Assembly: GCF_002127545.1 (NCBI RefSeq)
Contig: NZ_MUBK01000025.1
Location: 1 to 64,000, forward strand
Origin: Xenorhabdus beddingii
GTDB taxonomy: Bacteria > Pseudomonadota > Gammaproteobacteria > Enterobacterales > Enterobacteriaceae
Length of the DNA: 64,000 nt
Direction: 5' to 3'
Shown: one piece after another, positions 56,270 through 64,000 of the stretch
Layout: each line of letters begins with the position of its first letter
Numbering within the stretch: position 1 is the stretch's first letter
Made by a program: the position numbers and the translations under genes
The notes under the pieces: generated by a model
Told to the model about the DNA's origin: nothing
What the model saw: the letters and a program-made list of their open reading frames with translations, nothing else
Databases searched by the model: none

Positions 56270-56289
56270 ATCAAAAAATCAATATTGCT

Positions 56290-56347
56290 CCCAATAAATT
56301 GCAGGTTGCCGCCAATAAAACGGCACCCTGCAAGATCAAGGGCATAT
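56290..56347. repeat. Short copy of a dispersed palindromic element
   Basis: GCAGGTTGCCG and CGGCACCCTGC form an inverted repeat followed by AAGATCAAGGGCATATC, close to the copy at 34702. Confidence 0.5.
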
Positions 56348-56378
56348 CAGTCAATGAATGCTTCAGCGAAGAAAAACC

Positions 56379-57017
56379 ATGAAAAAAATTGTCGTTTTAG
56401 TTTCCGGCAATGGCAGTAATCTTCAATCCATCATAGATTCCTGCCAGCAAAACCGGATTAATGGGTGTCTTTCTGCCGTTTTCAGCAATAATGCTGATGC
56501 CTATGGCCTGATACGGGCTGAACAAGCGAACATTCCCACTCATTTTGTCAATCCGAAAATATATGCGGATCGCACAAGTTATGATCATGCCCTGCTCAAG
56601 GCGATCGATCAATACCAGCCAGATTTGGTTGTTTTGGCCGGTTACATGCGGATCTTATCACCTGATTTTGTACAGCACTATCATGGGCGCCTGCTCAATA
56701 TTCATCCTTCTCTGTTACCCAAATATCCCGGCCTGCACACTCACCAGAAAGCCCTGGCAAATGGTGATCAGGAACACGGGACTTCTATCCATTTTGTTAC
56801 CGAAGAGCTGGATGGTGGACCGGTCATTCTACAAGCTAAAGTGCCTATTTTTGCAGGGGATAATGAAGAAGATATTATCGGGCGGGTCCAAACCCAGGAG
56901 CATAATATTTATCCTCTGGTCATTGGCTGGTTTCTGGATGGCCGTTTAACCATGAAAGGGAATGCCGCAGTCATGGATGGCAAGGTCTTACCACCACAAG
57001 GTTACGCTTCAGAATAA
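56379..57017 (+). CDS. purN: GAR formyltransferase (formyl-THF dependent)
   Basis: It transfers a formyl group to GAR in purine synthesis. The ATG at 56379 gives MKKIVVLVSGNGSNLQSIID, 212 residues as in E. coli. The formyl-transfer triad is visible in LLNIHPSLLPKYPG (Asn, His) and HFVTEELDGGPVI (Asp). purMN are one operon although 186 bases with repeats now lie between them. Confidence 0.96.
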   Translation: MKKIVVLVSGNGSNLQSIIDSCQQNRINGCLSAVFSNNADAYGLIRAEQANIPTHFVNPKIYADRTSYDHALLKAIDQYQPDLVVLAGYMRILSPDFVQHYHGRLLNIHPSLLPKYPGLHTHQKALANGDQEHGTSIHFVTEELDGGPVILQAKVPIFAGDNEEDIIGRVQTQEHNIYPLVIGWFLDGRLTMKGNAAVMDGKVLPPQGYASE

Positions 57018-57109
57018 TCAACTTTAAAGCACGCTGATTCCCAGTCAAAAATATACCATCAGGTCGCTTTTCCCTGCGTAATGACACCACCTATCATCCC
57101 CTAAAGCAT

Positions 57110-57147
57110 AAGCTGACCATGCTGTTTACAAGCAGCATGGTCAGCTT
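57110..57147. terminator. Strong hairpin after purN
   Basis: AAGCTGACCATGCTG and its reverse complement form a perfect 15-bp stem with an eight-base loop (TTTACAAG). No U-tract follows, but the position fits the end of purMN. Confidence 0.55.
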
Positions 57148-57285
57148 GGTCTATAATTGCTGCATAACTGATCATCTTCAATTGGACGGAAGGTAAATAT
57201 CGGTCGTCTTTCGATGTAAGCTGTTAACCACCGTGGAATCGACCTATCCCAGTGGTCGTTGCCGTCGTGCGATAAAGGGGAATGC

Positions 57286-58530
57286 ATGTCTTCTGATAAT
57301 ACCCGTATTTCTTCGGCAATTGCCACCGAAAAGCGGACACCTGTACCCGGCAAGTCACTGAGTTTCCTCGAAGGAGTGGCGATGATAGTCGGTACTAACA
57401 TCGGTGCCGGTGTGCTATCCATCGCCTACGCTTCAAAAAAAGCCGGTTTTTTTCCGCTGCTGTTCTGGCTAGTGCTCGTGGGTGTGCTGACCACCATCAC
57501 CATGCTGTACGTCGCCGAATCCACCCTGCGCACCCGCGCCCATCTGCAACTCAGCGGGCTGGCGAAACGCTACGTCGGCGGCGCGGGTGCCTGGCTGATT
57601 TTCGTTTCGGTGTGCATCAACAGTGTTGGTGCCCTGACCGCTTACATGACCGGCAGCGGCAAGCTGTTGCAATCACTGTTGGGTATCTCGCCGACAATGG
57701 GTAGCCTGCTGTTCTTCGTGCCGGCGGCGGGAGTCCTGTATCTCGGGCTGAAGGCAATTGGTCGGGGTGAAAAGTTTATTAGCATTGGCATGGTGGTGAT
57801 GCTGTTGGCACTGGTGGCGGCGACCCTGCTAAAAGACAGCGCCCAGATGCGCCACCTGCTGGATGGCGACTACCGCTTTATGGTACCCGTGTTTAATGTG
57901 GTGGTGTTTTGTTTCTCGGCGCAATACATCGTGCCGGAAATGGCGCGCGGCTTTGCCTATAAGCCGGAACAGCTACCGAAGGCGATTATCGTTGGCATGG
58001 TAGTAACCTTCGTGCTACTGGCGGCGGTGCCGATGTCTGTGATCCTGCTCAGTGGACCGGACAACATCTCCGACGTGGCGACCATTTCCTGGGGTCAGGC
58101 GCTAGGACAGTGGGCGTTTTTTTCCACCAACATATTTGCACTGTGTGCAATGTTAACCTCTTATTGGGGGCTGGGCGGTAGCTTTCTGACCAATATTTTC
58201 GACAAATTCCTGTTGGGCAACGACGAGCAGCTATTGCGCCGTTTCGGCGTACTGTTACTGGTAGTGGTGCCGCCGTTCGTACTGGCTTACAGTGGCCTGG
58301 TGTCGTTTGTTAACGCATTATATTTCGCCGGCGTATTCAGTGGCGTGATTTTGTCGATCATGCCAATACTGATCTTACGCGGTGCGCGTAAATACAGCGA
58401 TCAGACTCCGCTCTGGCAGTGCCGCCAGATCACACATCCACTGCTACAGATAAGCATCGTGTTGCTGTATCTGGCCAGCGCGGTGTATGCCATCGCTTCA
58501 TTGCTAGGCTATCTGCCCTCTGGATGGTGA
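57286..58530 (+). CDS. Amino-acid permease of the HAAAP (Mtr/TyrP) type
   Basis: From the ATG at 57286 (MSSDNTRISSAIATEKRTPV) behind AAAGGGG, the 414-residue product has eleven hydrophobic helices. VAMIVGTNIGAGVLSIAYAS in the first helix is the ligand-binding motif of aromatic amino-acid/H+ symporters. It resembles TyrP/Mtr relatives, though the substrate is not fixed by sequence. Codon use is GC-rich in third positions (for example CTGGTGGCGGCGACCCTGCT), unlike the genes around it, which suggests transfer from a high-GC enterobacterium. The 3' end overlaps the next gene by 22 bases on the opposite strand. Confidence 0.85.
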   Translation: MSSDNTRISSAIATEKRTPVPGKSLSFLEGVAMIVGTNIGAGVLSIAYASKKAGFFPLLFWLVLVGVLTTITMLYVAESTLRTRAHLQLSGLAKRYVGGAGAWLIFVSVCINSVGALTAYMTGSGKLLQSLLGISPTMGSLLFFVPAAGVLYLGLKAIGRGEKFISIGMVVMLLALVAATLLKDSAQMRHLLDGDYRFMVPVFNVVVFCFSAQYIVPEMARGFAYKPEQLPKAIIVGMVVTFVLLAAVPMSVILLSGPDNISDVATISWGQALGQWAFFSTNIFALCAMLTSYWGLGGSFLTNIFDKFLLGNDEQLLRRFGVLLLVVVPPFVLAYSGLVSFVNALYFAGVFSGVILSIMPILILRGARKYSDQTPLWQCRQITHPLLQISIVLLYLASAVYAIASLLGYLPSGW

Positions 58531-59519
58531 TCGCTTTTGTCAGAACTCGGATTGTCTTTACGCACTTCGTTCGAACCCTGAATTTGCGCAAGAGAACCGT
58601 ACATCTTTTGAAGGGAATCAAACTCCTCTTTCTGATAAAACTGAATTTTCTTCCAACAAAATTGCTTAACCACTTCAACAGTAAATCGCGTTGCATCAAT
58701 CAATTCACTTTCATAGCCAGCACCTGTTTCACAGCCCGGCACAATTGCCTGCGCTGTAATCGCAAGACCCACTACAGGAGCATCGGTTGCCACATGGGGT
58801 TGCATGATCGAGTTAAAGTGATAAACGCCGTTATCGTAAGGTGAAATATCTTGTGTTGAGATTGGGAAAGTTTTGGCTAGCTCACCCGTGGCGTATTCCA
58901 TTAAACGCACTAAATCCGGGGCTACACGTAAAATATAACCTTGTTTAGCGGTTGGCGAAATGGCGATACCGCGATGTTTAATAATGCTATTTCCTTTTGA
59001 AGTATCAATAGACAAAATGGCATCCATCTCACTATCAACTTCATATTTATTCATGGTCATTGAGGAAACAGGCATCCCCATAAAATCAACCGGGCTGTGT
59101 GGTGTAATCGATACATGGGTAGCAATGTGTGTGGTAATAATCACATCCCCTTTGAGCCGATTGCCTTTAGTCGCCATCTCTAATAGTTTCATTGCACTGG
59201 CAAGTGCAACAATGGAACCATCGGCATCAGAAACTAACCCTATGCGGTTCGGCTGGGCTTGTTGAGCGCCGAGTCGGCCAATAATTCCCATCGTTGGGTA
59301 GCTTCCGCCTTGTTGTTTACCGTCAGTGCCAGGAATAATCACTTTGATAAAATCACATAGCTGGCTTGTGTCTTCAGGTGCTTCGTAATTTACGGAAGTC
59401 AGGATCACCTGAGCATGAGGGGCGTCGAATGAATTTAATAGCTCAACGACTTTCTGCCCGTTCACATTAGGATCATCCATCAGATCATAGACCTGACTAA
59501 TATATTTCATCGACATCAT
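58509..59519 (-). CDS. DUF1177 family protein
   Basis: The 336-residue protein aligns with DUF1177: QVYDLMDDPNVNGQKVVELL, FIKVIIPGTDGKQQGGSYPT, NRIGLVSDADGSIVALASAM and ISTQDISPYDNGVYHFNSIM are conserved blocks. The His and Asp residues in TTHIATHVSITPHSPVDF suggest a metal site, but the family has no demonstrated activity that I know of. The ATG overlaps the pepE stop (TAATG), so the two are translated together. The role is therefore likely in peptide breakdown. Confidence 0.85.
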   Translation of the reverse strand: MMSMKYISQVYDLMDDPNVNGQKVVELLNSFDAPHAQVILTSVNYEAPEDTSQLCDFIKVIIPGTDGKQQGGSYPTMGIIGRLGAQQAQPNRIGLVSDADGSIVALASAMKLLEMATKGNRLKGDVIITTHIATHVSITPHSPVDFMGMPVSSMTMNKYEVDSEMDAILSIDTSKGNSIIKHRGIAISPTAKQGYILRVAPDLVRLMEYATGELAKTFPISTQDISPYDNGVYHFNSIMQPHVATDAPVVGLAITAQAIVPGCETGAGYESELIDATRFTVEVVKQFCWKKIQFYQKEEFDSLQKMYGSLAQIQGSNEVRKDNPSSDKSDHHPEGR

Positions 59520-60241
59520 TAGGCTCCTTTAATCATATTGAGTGCGAAACGTTGATTGGCAGCGATTTCATCTCGTTGATTTGGAGCTTTAAACCATAAA
59601 CCACTTTTTTCACCCAAAATGGTGCCAAATTCATCTTCGATAAATAGCGCAGATCCTTCATATAAAGCGAGTAATTCTTCTGTCGGATTCATCGTTAAAA
59701 ATTCATTAAGGCGCTCTTCCCGGCTCTCACCATTGTGACCAGCAGGTTTGCCGGGAATAAAATGCGGGTTAATTTGAAAGGGGGCGATGCTGAGCGCTTT
59801 AAATGACGGTGGCTGCACAATCGGCATATCGTTGGTTGTACGCAAACTCGGTGTCGCTACATTACTGCCCGCGCTCCAGCCCATATAGGCTAATTCATTT
59901 TGTTTCACGCGTTGTGAAATCACATCAACTAATTGCGCATCATAGAGGCGTTTTAGTAGTGCGAAGGTATTACCACCACCGACCGCGATCGCATCAGCCT
60001 GTTTTACCGCCGCAACCGGGTCACTAACATGATGAATTGATTTGAGTTGATAGCCCAGCGATTTAAAAACAGGTCGAACAATGTCTTCAAAATCATCAAA
60101 ACTAAACGCCACTGCTGCATAAGGAATAAACAACACCGTTTGTTGTTGCTGCTTTAATAAACGATGAATTTGGTCATGGGCATGTTCTAGATAACCTAAA
60201 TTCCCCATACGGGAACTACTCATCAATAATGCCTGTGTCAT
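59519..60241 (-). CDS. pepE: Peptidase E (alpha-aspartyl dipeptidase)
   Basis: PepE hydrolyses dipeptides with N-terminal Asp. The 240-residue S51 peptidase has the nucleophile Ser123 in MGWSAGSNVA, with Asp138 and His160 (INPHFIPG) at the positions of the Salmonella triad shifted by three. VGGGNTFALLKRLYD is the conserved loop. It is first in pepE-DUF1177. The 371 bases upstream hold the tandem repeat and no gene. Confidence 0.92.
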   Translation of the reverse strand: MTQALLMSSSRMGNLGYLEHAHDQIHRLLKQQQQTVLFIPYAAVAFSFDDFEDIVRPVFKSLGYQLKSIHHVSDPVAAVKQADAIAVGGGNTFALLKRLYDAQLVDVISQRVKQNELAYMGWSAGSNVATPSLRTTNDMPIVQPPSFKALSIAPFQINPHFIPGKPAGHNGESREERLNEFLTMNPTEELLALYEGSALFIEDEFGTILGEKSGLWFKAPNQRDEIAANQRFALNMIKGA

Positions 60242-60443
60242 TTTATATGCTCCTCAATAGTGTCTTGAATACCTTGGATCACGCGGTCAATGTCAGATTC
60301 TTGCTTAAGATGTGGCAAAACAAGTTCATTAATCTGGCAATAATTATGCTTCTTGTAATAATTACTTATTCGAACATAGTTACGCCGATTTGTACCCGAT
60401 AGATTTCACGTTGCAATACCGTGGTTATTTAATAACAATGACC

Positions 60444-60545
60444 ATTTAAGAACTATGATCACTTAAGAACTATGATCACTTAAGAACTATGGTCATTTAA
60501 GAACTATGGTCATTTAAGAACTATGGTCATTTAAGAACTATGGTC
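60444..60545 (+). repeat. 17-bp tandem repeat between pepE and speG
   Basis: ATTTAAGAACTATGGTC occurs as six full units with a few A/G and T/C variants and partial units at both ends (about 60434-60555). There are no unique spacers, so it is not a CRISPR array. Confidence 0.92.
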
Positions 60546-60612
60546 ATTTGAGAGATAAAGGGCGCAGAATGAGTTCAATGCATACAATCCATGAAAAGCA
60601 CTGAGGTATCCA

Positions 60613-61176
60613 ATGTCCAGTGGGCCAGAAAATCCATCTGTCAGTTTACGTCCCCTTGAACGGGAAGATCTTCCTTTTGTTCACCAAATTGATAATAATG
60701 CCAGTGTGATGCGCTATTGGTTCGAAGAACCTTATGAAGCCTTTGTTGAACTCTGCGATCTCTATAATAAACATATTCATGACCAGAGTGAGCGCCGGTT
60801 TATCATCGAAAGCATGAACTCCAAAGTTGGGTTAGTGGAATTAGTCGAAATCGATTACGTCCACCGCCGCGCAGAGTTCCAAATTATCATTGCTCCGGCC
60901 TATCAAGGGCAAGGCTATGCCAGCGTCGCCGCCAAACTTGCGATGGAATACGCATTTGCCGTCTTGAATCTTTACAAACTGTACTTAATTGTTGATAAAG
61001 AGAATTCAAAAGCCATACATATCTACAATAAGTTAGGGTTCTACACCGAAGGGGAACTCATCGATGAATTTTTTGTGAATGGTTCTTATCATACGGCCAT
61101 CAGGATGTGTACTTTCCAACACCACTATTTTGCTAATAAAGCCCGTGCAGCCCAAGCCGATACTCCGGCCCACTAA
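60613..61176 (+). CDS. speG: Spermidine N1-acetyltransferase
   Basis: It acetylates spermidine and spermine, removing excess polyamines. The 187-residue GNAT protein has [20 protein letters not shown], the acetyl-CoA loop [20 protein letters not shown] and the end [20 protein letters not shown]. It lies between pepE and ppk with its leader containing the 17-bp repeats. Confidence 0.92.
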   Translation: MSSGPENPSVSLRPLEREDLPFVHQIDNNASVMRYWFEEPYEAFVELCDLYNKHIHDQSERRFIIESMNSKVGLVELVEIDYVHRRAEFQIIIAPAYQGQGYASVAAKLAMEYAFAVLNLYKLYLIVDKENSKAIHIYNKLGFYTEGELIDEFFVNGSYHTAIRMCTFQHHYFANKARAAQADTPAH

Positions 61177-61224
61177 ACGCTGACCATGACCATTAGATTA
61201 AATGGAAAACCAAATGGAGTAGTC

Positions 61225-63294
61225 ATGTCCCACGATCGTCTTTATACCGAAAAAGAACTAAGCTGGCTCTCTTTCAACGAACGTGTACTTCAAGAAGCGG
61301 CTGACAAAAGCAATCCGCTGATTGAAAGAATGAGGTTTTTAGGGATCTACTCCAATAACCTGGATGAGTTTTATAAAGTGCGTTTTGCTGACGTAAAACG
61401 GAGAATTCTGATCAGTGAAGAACGGGGATCAGCCACCAGCGCCCGCCACTTATTGAAAAAGATTGAGGCCAAAGTTGCCAAAATCGATCAAGAGTTCGAT
61501 GAACTCTATAACGAGCTGCTACTGGAAATGGCCCGCAACCAGATTTTTTTGATCAATGAACGGCAGATATCCCCGAATCAACAAATCTGGTTACGGCAGT
61601 ATTTCCGGCAACATTTGCGCCCGCATATTACGCCGATTGTCATCAACCCAGAAACCAATTTGGTTGAATTTTTGAAAGACGACTATACCTATCTGGCCGT
61701 TGAAATTATCCGGGGGCAGGAAACGCAATATGCCCTGCTGGAAATTCCATCAGATAAAGTGCCTCGTTTCGTCAATCTGCCGCCGGAAATGCCACGCAGA
61801 CGCAAGTCAATGATTTTGCTTGATAATATTCTGCGTTATACGCTGGATGAAATTTTCAAGGGGTTCTTCGATTACAATACCCTGAATGTCTATTCCATGA
61901 AAATGACCCGTGATTCCGAATATGATCTGGCAACAGAAATGGAATCCAGCCTGCTGGAATTGATGTCTTCCACGCTTAAACAAAGGCTGACCGCAGAGCC
62001 TGTGCGATTTGTCTACCAGCGTGATATGCCTGATGAAATGGTGGAACTGCTGCGCAGTAAACTGGGGCTTTCCAATGATGACTCGGTGATCGCCGGTGGT
62101 CGTTATCATAATTTTAAAGATTTCATCAAGTTTCCCAACGAAGGAAACCGCCATTTACTGAACAAGCCCATATCACGGCTGCGCCATGCCTGGTTCGACC
62201 ATTTCCGCAACGGGTTCGATGCTATTCGTGAAAAAGATGTCCTGCTCTATTATCCTTATCATACGTTCGAACATGTGCTGGAGTTACTGCGTCAGGCTTC
62301 TTTCGATCCCAGCGTGATCTCGATCAAAATTAACATCTACCGTGTCGCAAAAGACTCACGCATTATTGACTCCATGATCCATGCCGCCCACAACGGCAAA
62401 AAAGTGACCGTTGTGGTGGAGTTACAGGCACGTTTTGATGAAGAAGCCAACATTCATTGGGCGAAACGCCTGACTGAAGCGGGCGTGCATGTTATTTTTT
62501 CCGCCCCTGGCCTGAAAATTCACGCCAAGCTATTTATCATTTCGCGCCTTGAAGGGAATGAGATTATCCGTTATGCCCATATTGGCACCGGGAATTTCAA
62601 TGAGAAAACAGCGCGTTCCTATACCGATTATTCCCTGTTGACCGCAAAACCCGAAGTCACCAATGAAGTTCGCCGGGTATTTAACTTTATTGAAAATCCT
62701 TATCGTCCGGTCACATTTGATAATTTAATGGTATCGCCACAAAATTCACGGGCCATGCTCAACCAGTTAATTGGTCAAGAAATCGAAAATGCCAAAGCGG
62801 GTGAAGCGGCGGGTATTACTCTGAAAATCAATAATCTTGTGGATAAAGAGCTGGTGGATCGCCTGTATGATGCCTCAGAAGCGGGGGTTAAAGTCCGCAT
62901 TTTGGTGCGTGGCATGTGTTCCTTGGTTCCCAACCAGTCCGGTTTCAGTGAAAACATTCAGGTCACCAGCATTGTAGATCGGTTTCTGGAACATGATCGC
63001 GTTTATGTTTTCACCAACAAAGGCGATGAAAAAGTTTTTCTCTCATCAGCCGACTGGATGACCCGCAATATCGATTATCGCATTGAAGTTGCCGTTTGCC
63101 TGCTTGATCCCATGTTAAAACAACAGGTTATGGACATACTGGAATTGCAGTTCAATGATACCGTCAAGGCACGTTATATTGATAAGGAATTGAGCAATCG
63201 CTATGTTCCGCGAGGAAATAAGCGTAAAATCCGTGCGCAACTTGCTGTGTATGATTATCTGAAAAACCTTGAACAACCGGAACCAAGAGCCTGA
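61225..63294 (+). CDS. ppk: Polyphosphate kinase
   Basis: It polymerises the gamma-phosphate of ATP into polyphosphate at the membrane. From the ATG at 61225 ([20 protein letters not shown]) it has 689 residues, as in E. coli. The phospholipase D-like domains carry the autophosphorylated His in [14 protein letters not shown] and the second in [10 protein letters not shown]. It lies three bases before ppx, the standard ppk-ppx operon. Confidence 0.97.
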   Translation: MSHDRLYTEKELSWLSFNERVLQEAADKSNPLIERMRFLGIYSNNLDEFYKVRFADVKRRILISEERGSATSARHLLKKIEAKVAKIDQEFDELYNELLLEMARNQIFLINERQISPNQQIWLRQYFRQHLRPHITPIVINPETNLVEFLKDDYTYLAVEIIRGQETQYALLEIPSDKVPRFVNLPPEMPRRRKSMILLDNILRYTLDEIFKGFFDYNTLNVYSMKMTRDSEYDLATEMESSLLELMSSTLKQRLTAEPVRFVYQRDMPDEMVELLRSKLGLSNDDSVIAGGRYHNFKDFIKFPNEGNRHLLNKPISRLRHAWFDHFRNGFDAIREKDVLLYYPYHTFEHVLELLRQASFDPSVISIKINIYRVAKDSRIIDSMIHAAHNGKKVTVVVELQARFDEEANIHWAKRLTEAGVHVIFSAPGLKIHAKLFIISRLEGNEIIRYAHIGTGNFNEKTARSYTDYSLLTAKPEVTNEVRRVFNFIENPYRPVTFDNLMVSPQNSRAMLNQLIGQEIENAKAGEAAGITLKINNLVDKELVDRLYDASEAGVKVRILVRGMCSLVPNQSGFSENIQVTSIVDRFLEHDRVYVFTNKGDEKVFLSSADWMTRNIDYRIEVAVCLLDPMLKQQVMDILELQFNDTVKARYIDKELSNRYVPRGNKRKIRAQLAVYDYLKNLEQPEPRA

Positions 63295-63297
63295 TCT

Positions 63298-64000
63298 ATG
63301 CCGTTGAAACACGACACCCCCATGCCTAAACCCCAGGAAATTGCCACCATTGATCTGGGTTCCAACAGCTTTCATATGATAATAGCTCGCATTGTTAACG
63401 GGGCATTACAGGTTATTGGGCGTTTAAAGAAGCGGGTTTATCTTGCCGATGGTTTAAACAGCAAAAATGAATTAAGTGAAGAAGCCATCGGCCGTGGCCT
63501 GACGTGCCTTTCCCTGTTTGCCGAACGATTGCAGGGTTTTTCGGCAGACAATGTCTGTTTAGTGGGAACCCACAGTTTACGCGAAGCCACCAACGCCCAG
63601 GCGTTTTTACAGCGGGCAAAAGAAATTATTCCCTATCCGATTGAGATCATTTCTGGCTATGAAGAAGCGCGCCTGATTTTTATGGGCGTTGAACATACCC
63701 AACCAGAAAAGGGCCGGAAATTAGTGATTGATATTGGTGGCGGCTCCACAGAATTGGTTATTGGTGAAGACTTCGAACCGCTATTGATTGAAAGCCGTCG
63801 CATGGGCTGCGTCAGTTTTGCCCGTCAATTCTTTCCTGACGGCGTCATCAATGAGCATAATTTCCGCAAAGCCCGGCTTCAGGCGGCACAGAAACTGGAA
63901 AATCTGGTCTGGCAATTCCGTACAAAAGGCTGGGATTTTGCCCTGGGTGCATCGGGCACCATCAAGGCCATCCACGAACTCTTGGTGGGACTGGGCGAGA
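63298..64000 (+). CDS. ppx: Exopolyphosphatase, 5' part
   Basis: It removes terminal phosphates from polyphosphate and resembles GppA. Starting at 63298 ([20 protein letters not shown]) the ASKHA-fold motifs [12 protein letters not shown] and [16 protein letters not shown] are present, with catalytic Glu expected in [12 protein letters not shown]. The gene runs off the window after about 234 codons. Confidence 0.95.
   Translation, partial: MPLKHDTPMPKPQEIATIDLGSNSFHMIIARIVNGALQVIGRLKKRVYLADGLNSKNELSEEAIGRGLTCLSLFAERLQGFSADNVCLVGTHSLREATNAQAFLQRAKEIIPYPIEIISGYEEARLIFMGVEHTQPEKGRKLVIDIGGGSTELVIGEDFEPLLIESRRMGCVSFARQFFPDGVINEHNFRKARLQAAQKLENLVWQFRTKGWDFALGASGTIKAIHELLVGLGE

Noticed and set aside
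57110-57260. Riboswitch before the permease gene
   Set aside because: Only one simple hairpin is present, best explained as the purMN end; no multi-stem aptamer pattern is visible.
60434-60560. Possible CRISPR array
   Set aside because: The 17-bp units are directly adjacent without unique spacers, and no cas genes are in the window.
1-64000. tRNA or rRNA genes
   Set aside because: I looked for tRNA-like cloverleaf signatures and rRNA segments and saw none; a covariance-model scan would be decisive.

Overview
The window looks like a chromosome segment of an insect- or nematode-associated member of the Morganellaceae, most like Xenorhabdus or Photorhabdus. Three things point there: the enterobacterial order of the housekeeping genes, an AT-leaning base composition, and a dispersed palindromic intergenic element (cleanest copy 52609-52735) of the kind I associate with those genera. 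The genus is inferred from gene content, not from a marker gene.

Layout. 1-107 is the end of an IS3-like element. About 150-9300 is a decayed prophage on the minus strand. Its terminase genes lead into a terminase-portal fusion, the capsid and most tail genes are gone, and the holin/lysozyme/Rz/Rz1 lysis cassette is intact. Several small cargo or hypothetical genes accompany it. An IS4-family (IS10-like) element (9393-10690) closes this part. 10832-17867 is a type IC restriction-modification locus, hsdM-hsdS-prrC-hsdR, with a PrrC-type anticodon nuclease between hsdS and hsdR. This island lies directly beyond the 3' end of guaA.

18166-22827 holds guaBA and the divergent xseA. 23136-24282 holds three related small unknown genes with copied leaders, one of them frameshifted, plus a leftover 3' end of a TonB-dependent receptor. 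24448-30922 is an iron or haem uptake operon read right to left: ChaN-like lipoprotein, TonB/HasB-like protein, exported oligopeptidase B and TonB-dependent receptor. It has two Fur boxes. maeB and a NarP-like regulator follow.

34836-49363 is a well-conserved enterobacterial block: yffB, dapE, an M15 peptidase, ypfN, tmcA, a YeaL-type protein, purC-bamC-dapA, gcvR, bcp, perM, bepA, yfgD and hda. Between hda and uraA sits an AT-rich insertion of three paralogous unknown proteins (49984-52564). Each has a Cys-His-Asp arrangement like a transglutaminase/papain-type core. This is the best candidate in the window for an undescribed effector family. Then come upp-uraA, purMN with a PurR operator, a GC-rich amino-acid permease of probable foreign origin, the pepE-DUF1177 pair, speG, ppk and the start of ppx.

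How the genes work together: purine synthesis and salvage genes are spread over the window (guaBA, purC, purMN, upp/uraA). The prr/hsd cassette is a two-layer phage defence, in which a toxin is kept latent by the restriction enzyme. The receptor operon is a complete Fur-controlled import unit with its own energiser. Several short tandem repeats lie in gene leaders or at a gene end (hsdS, purM, gcvR, speG).
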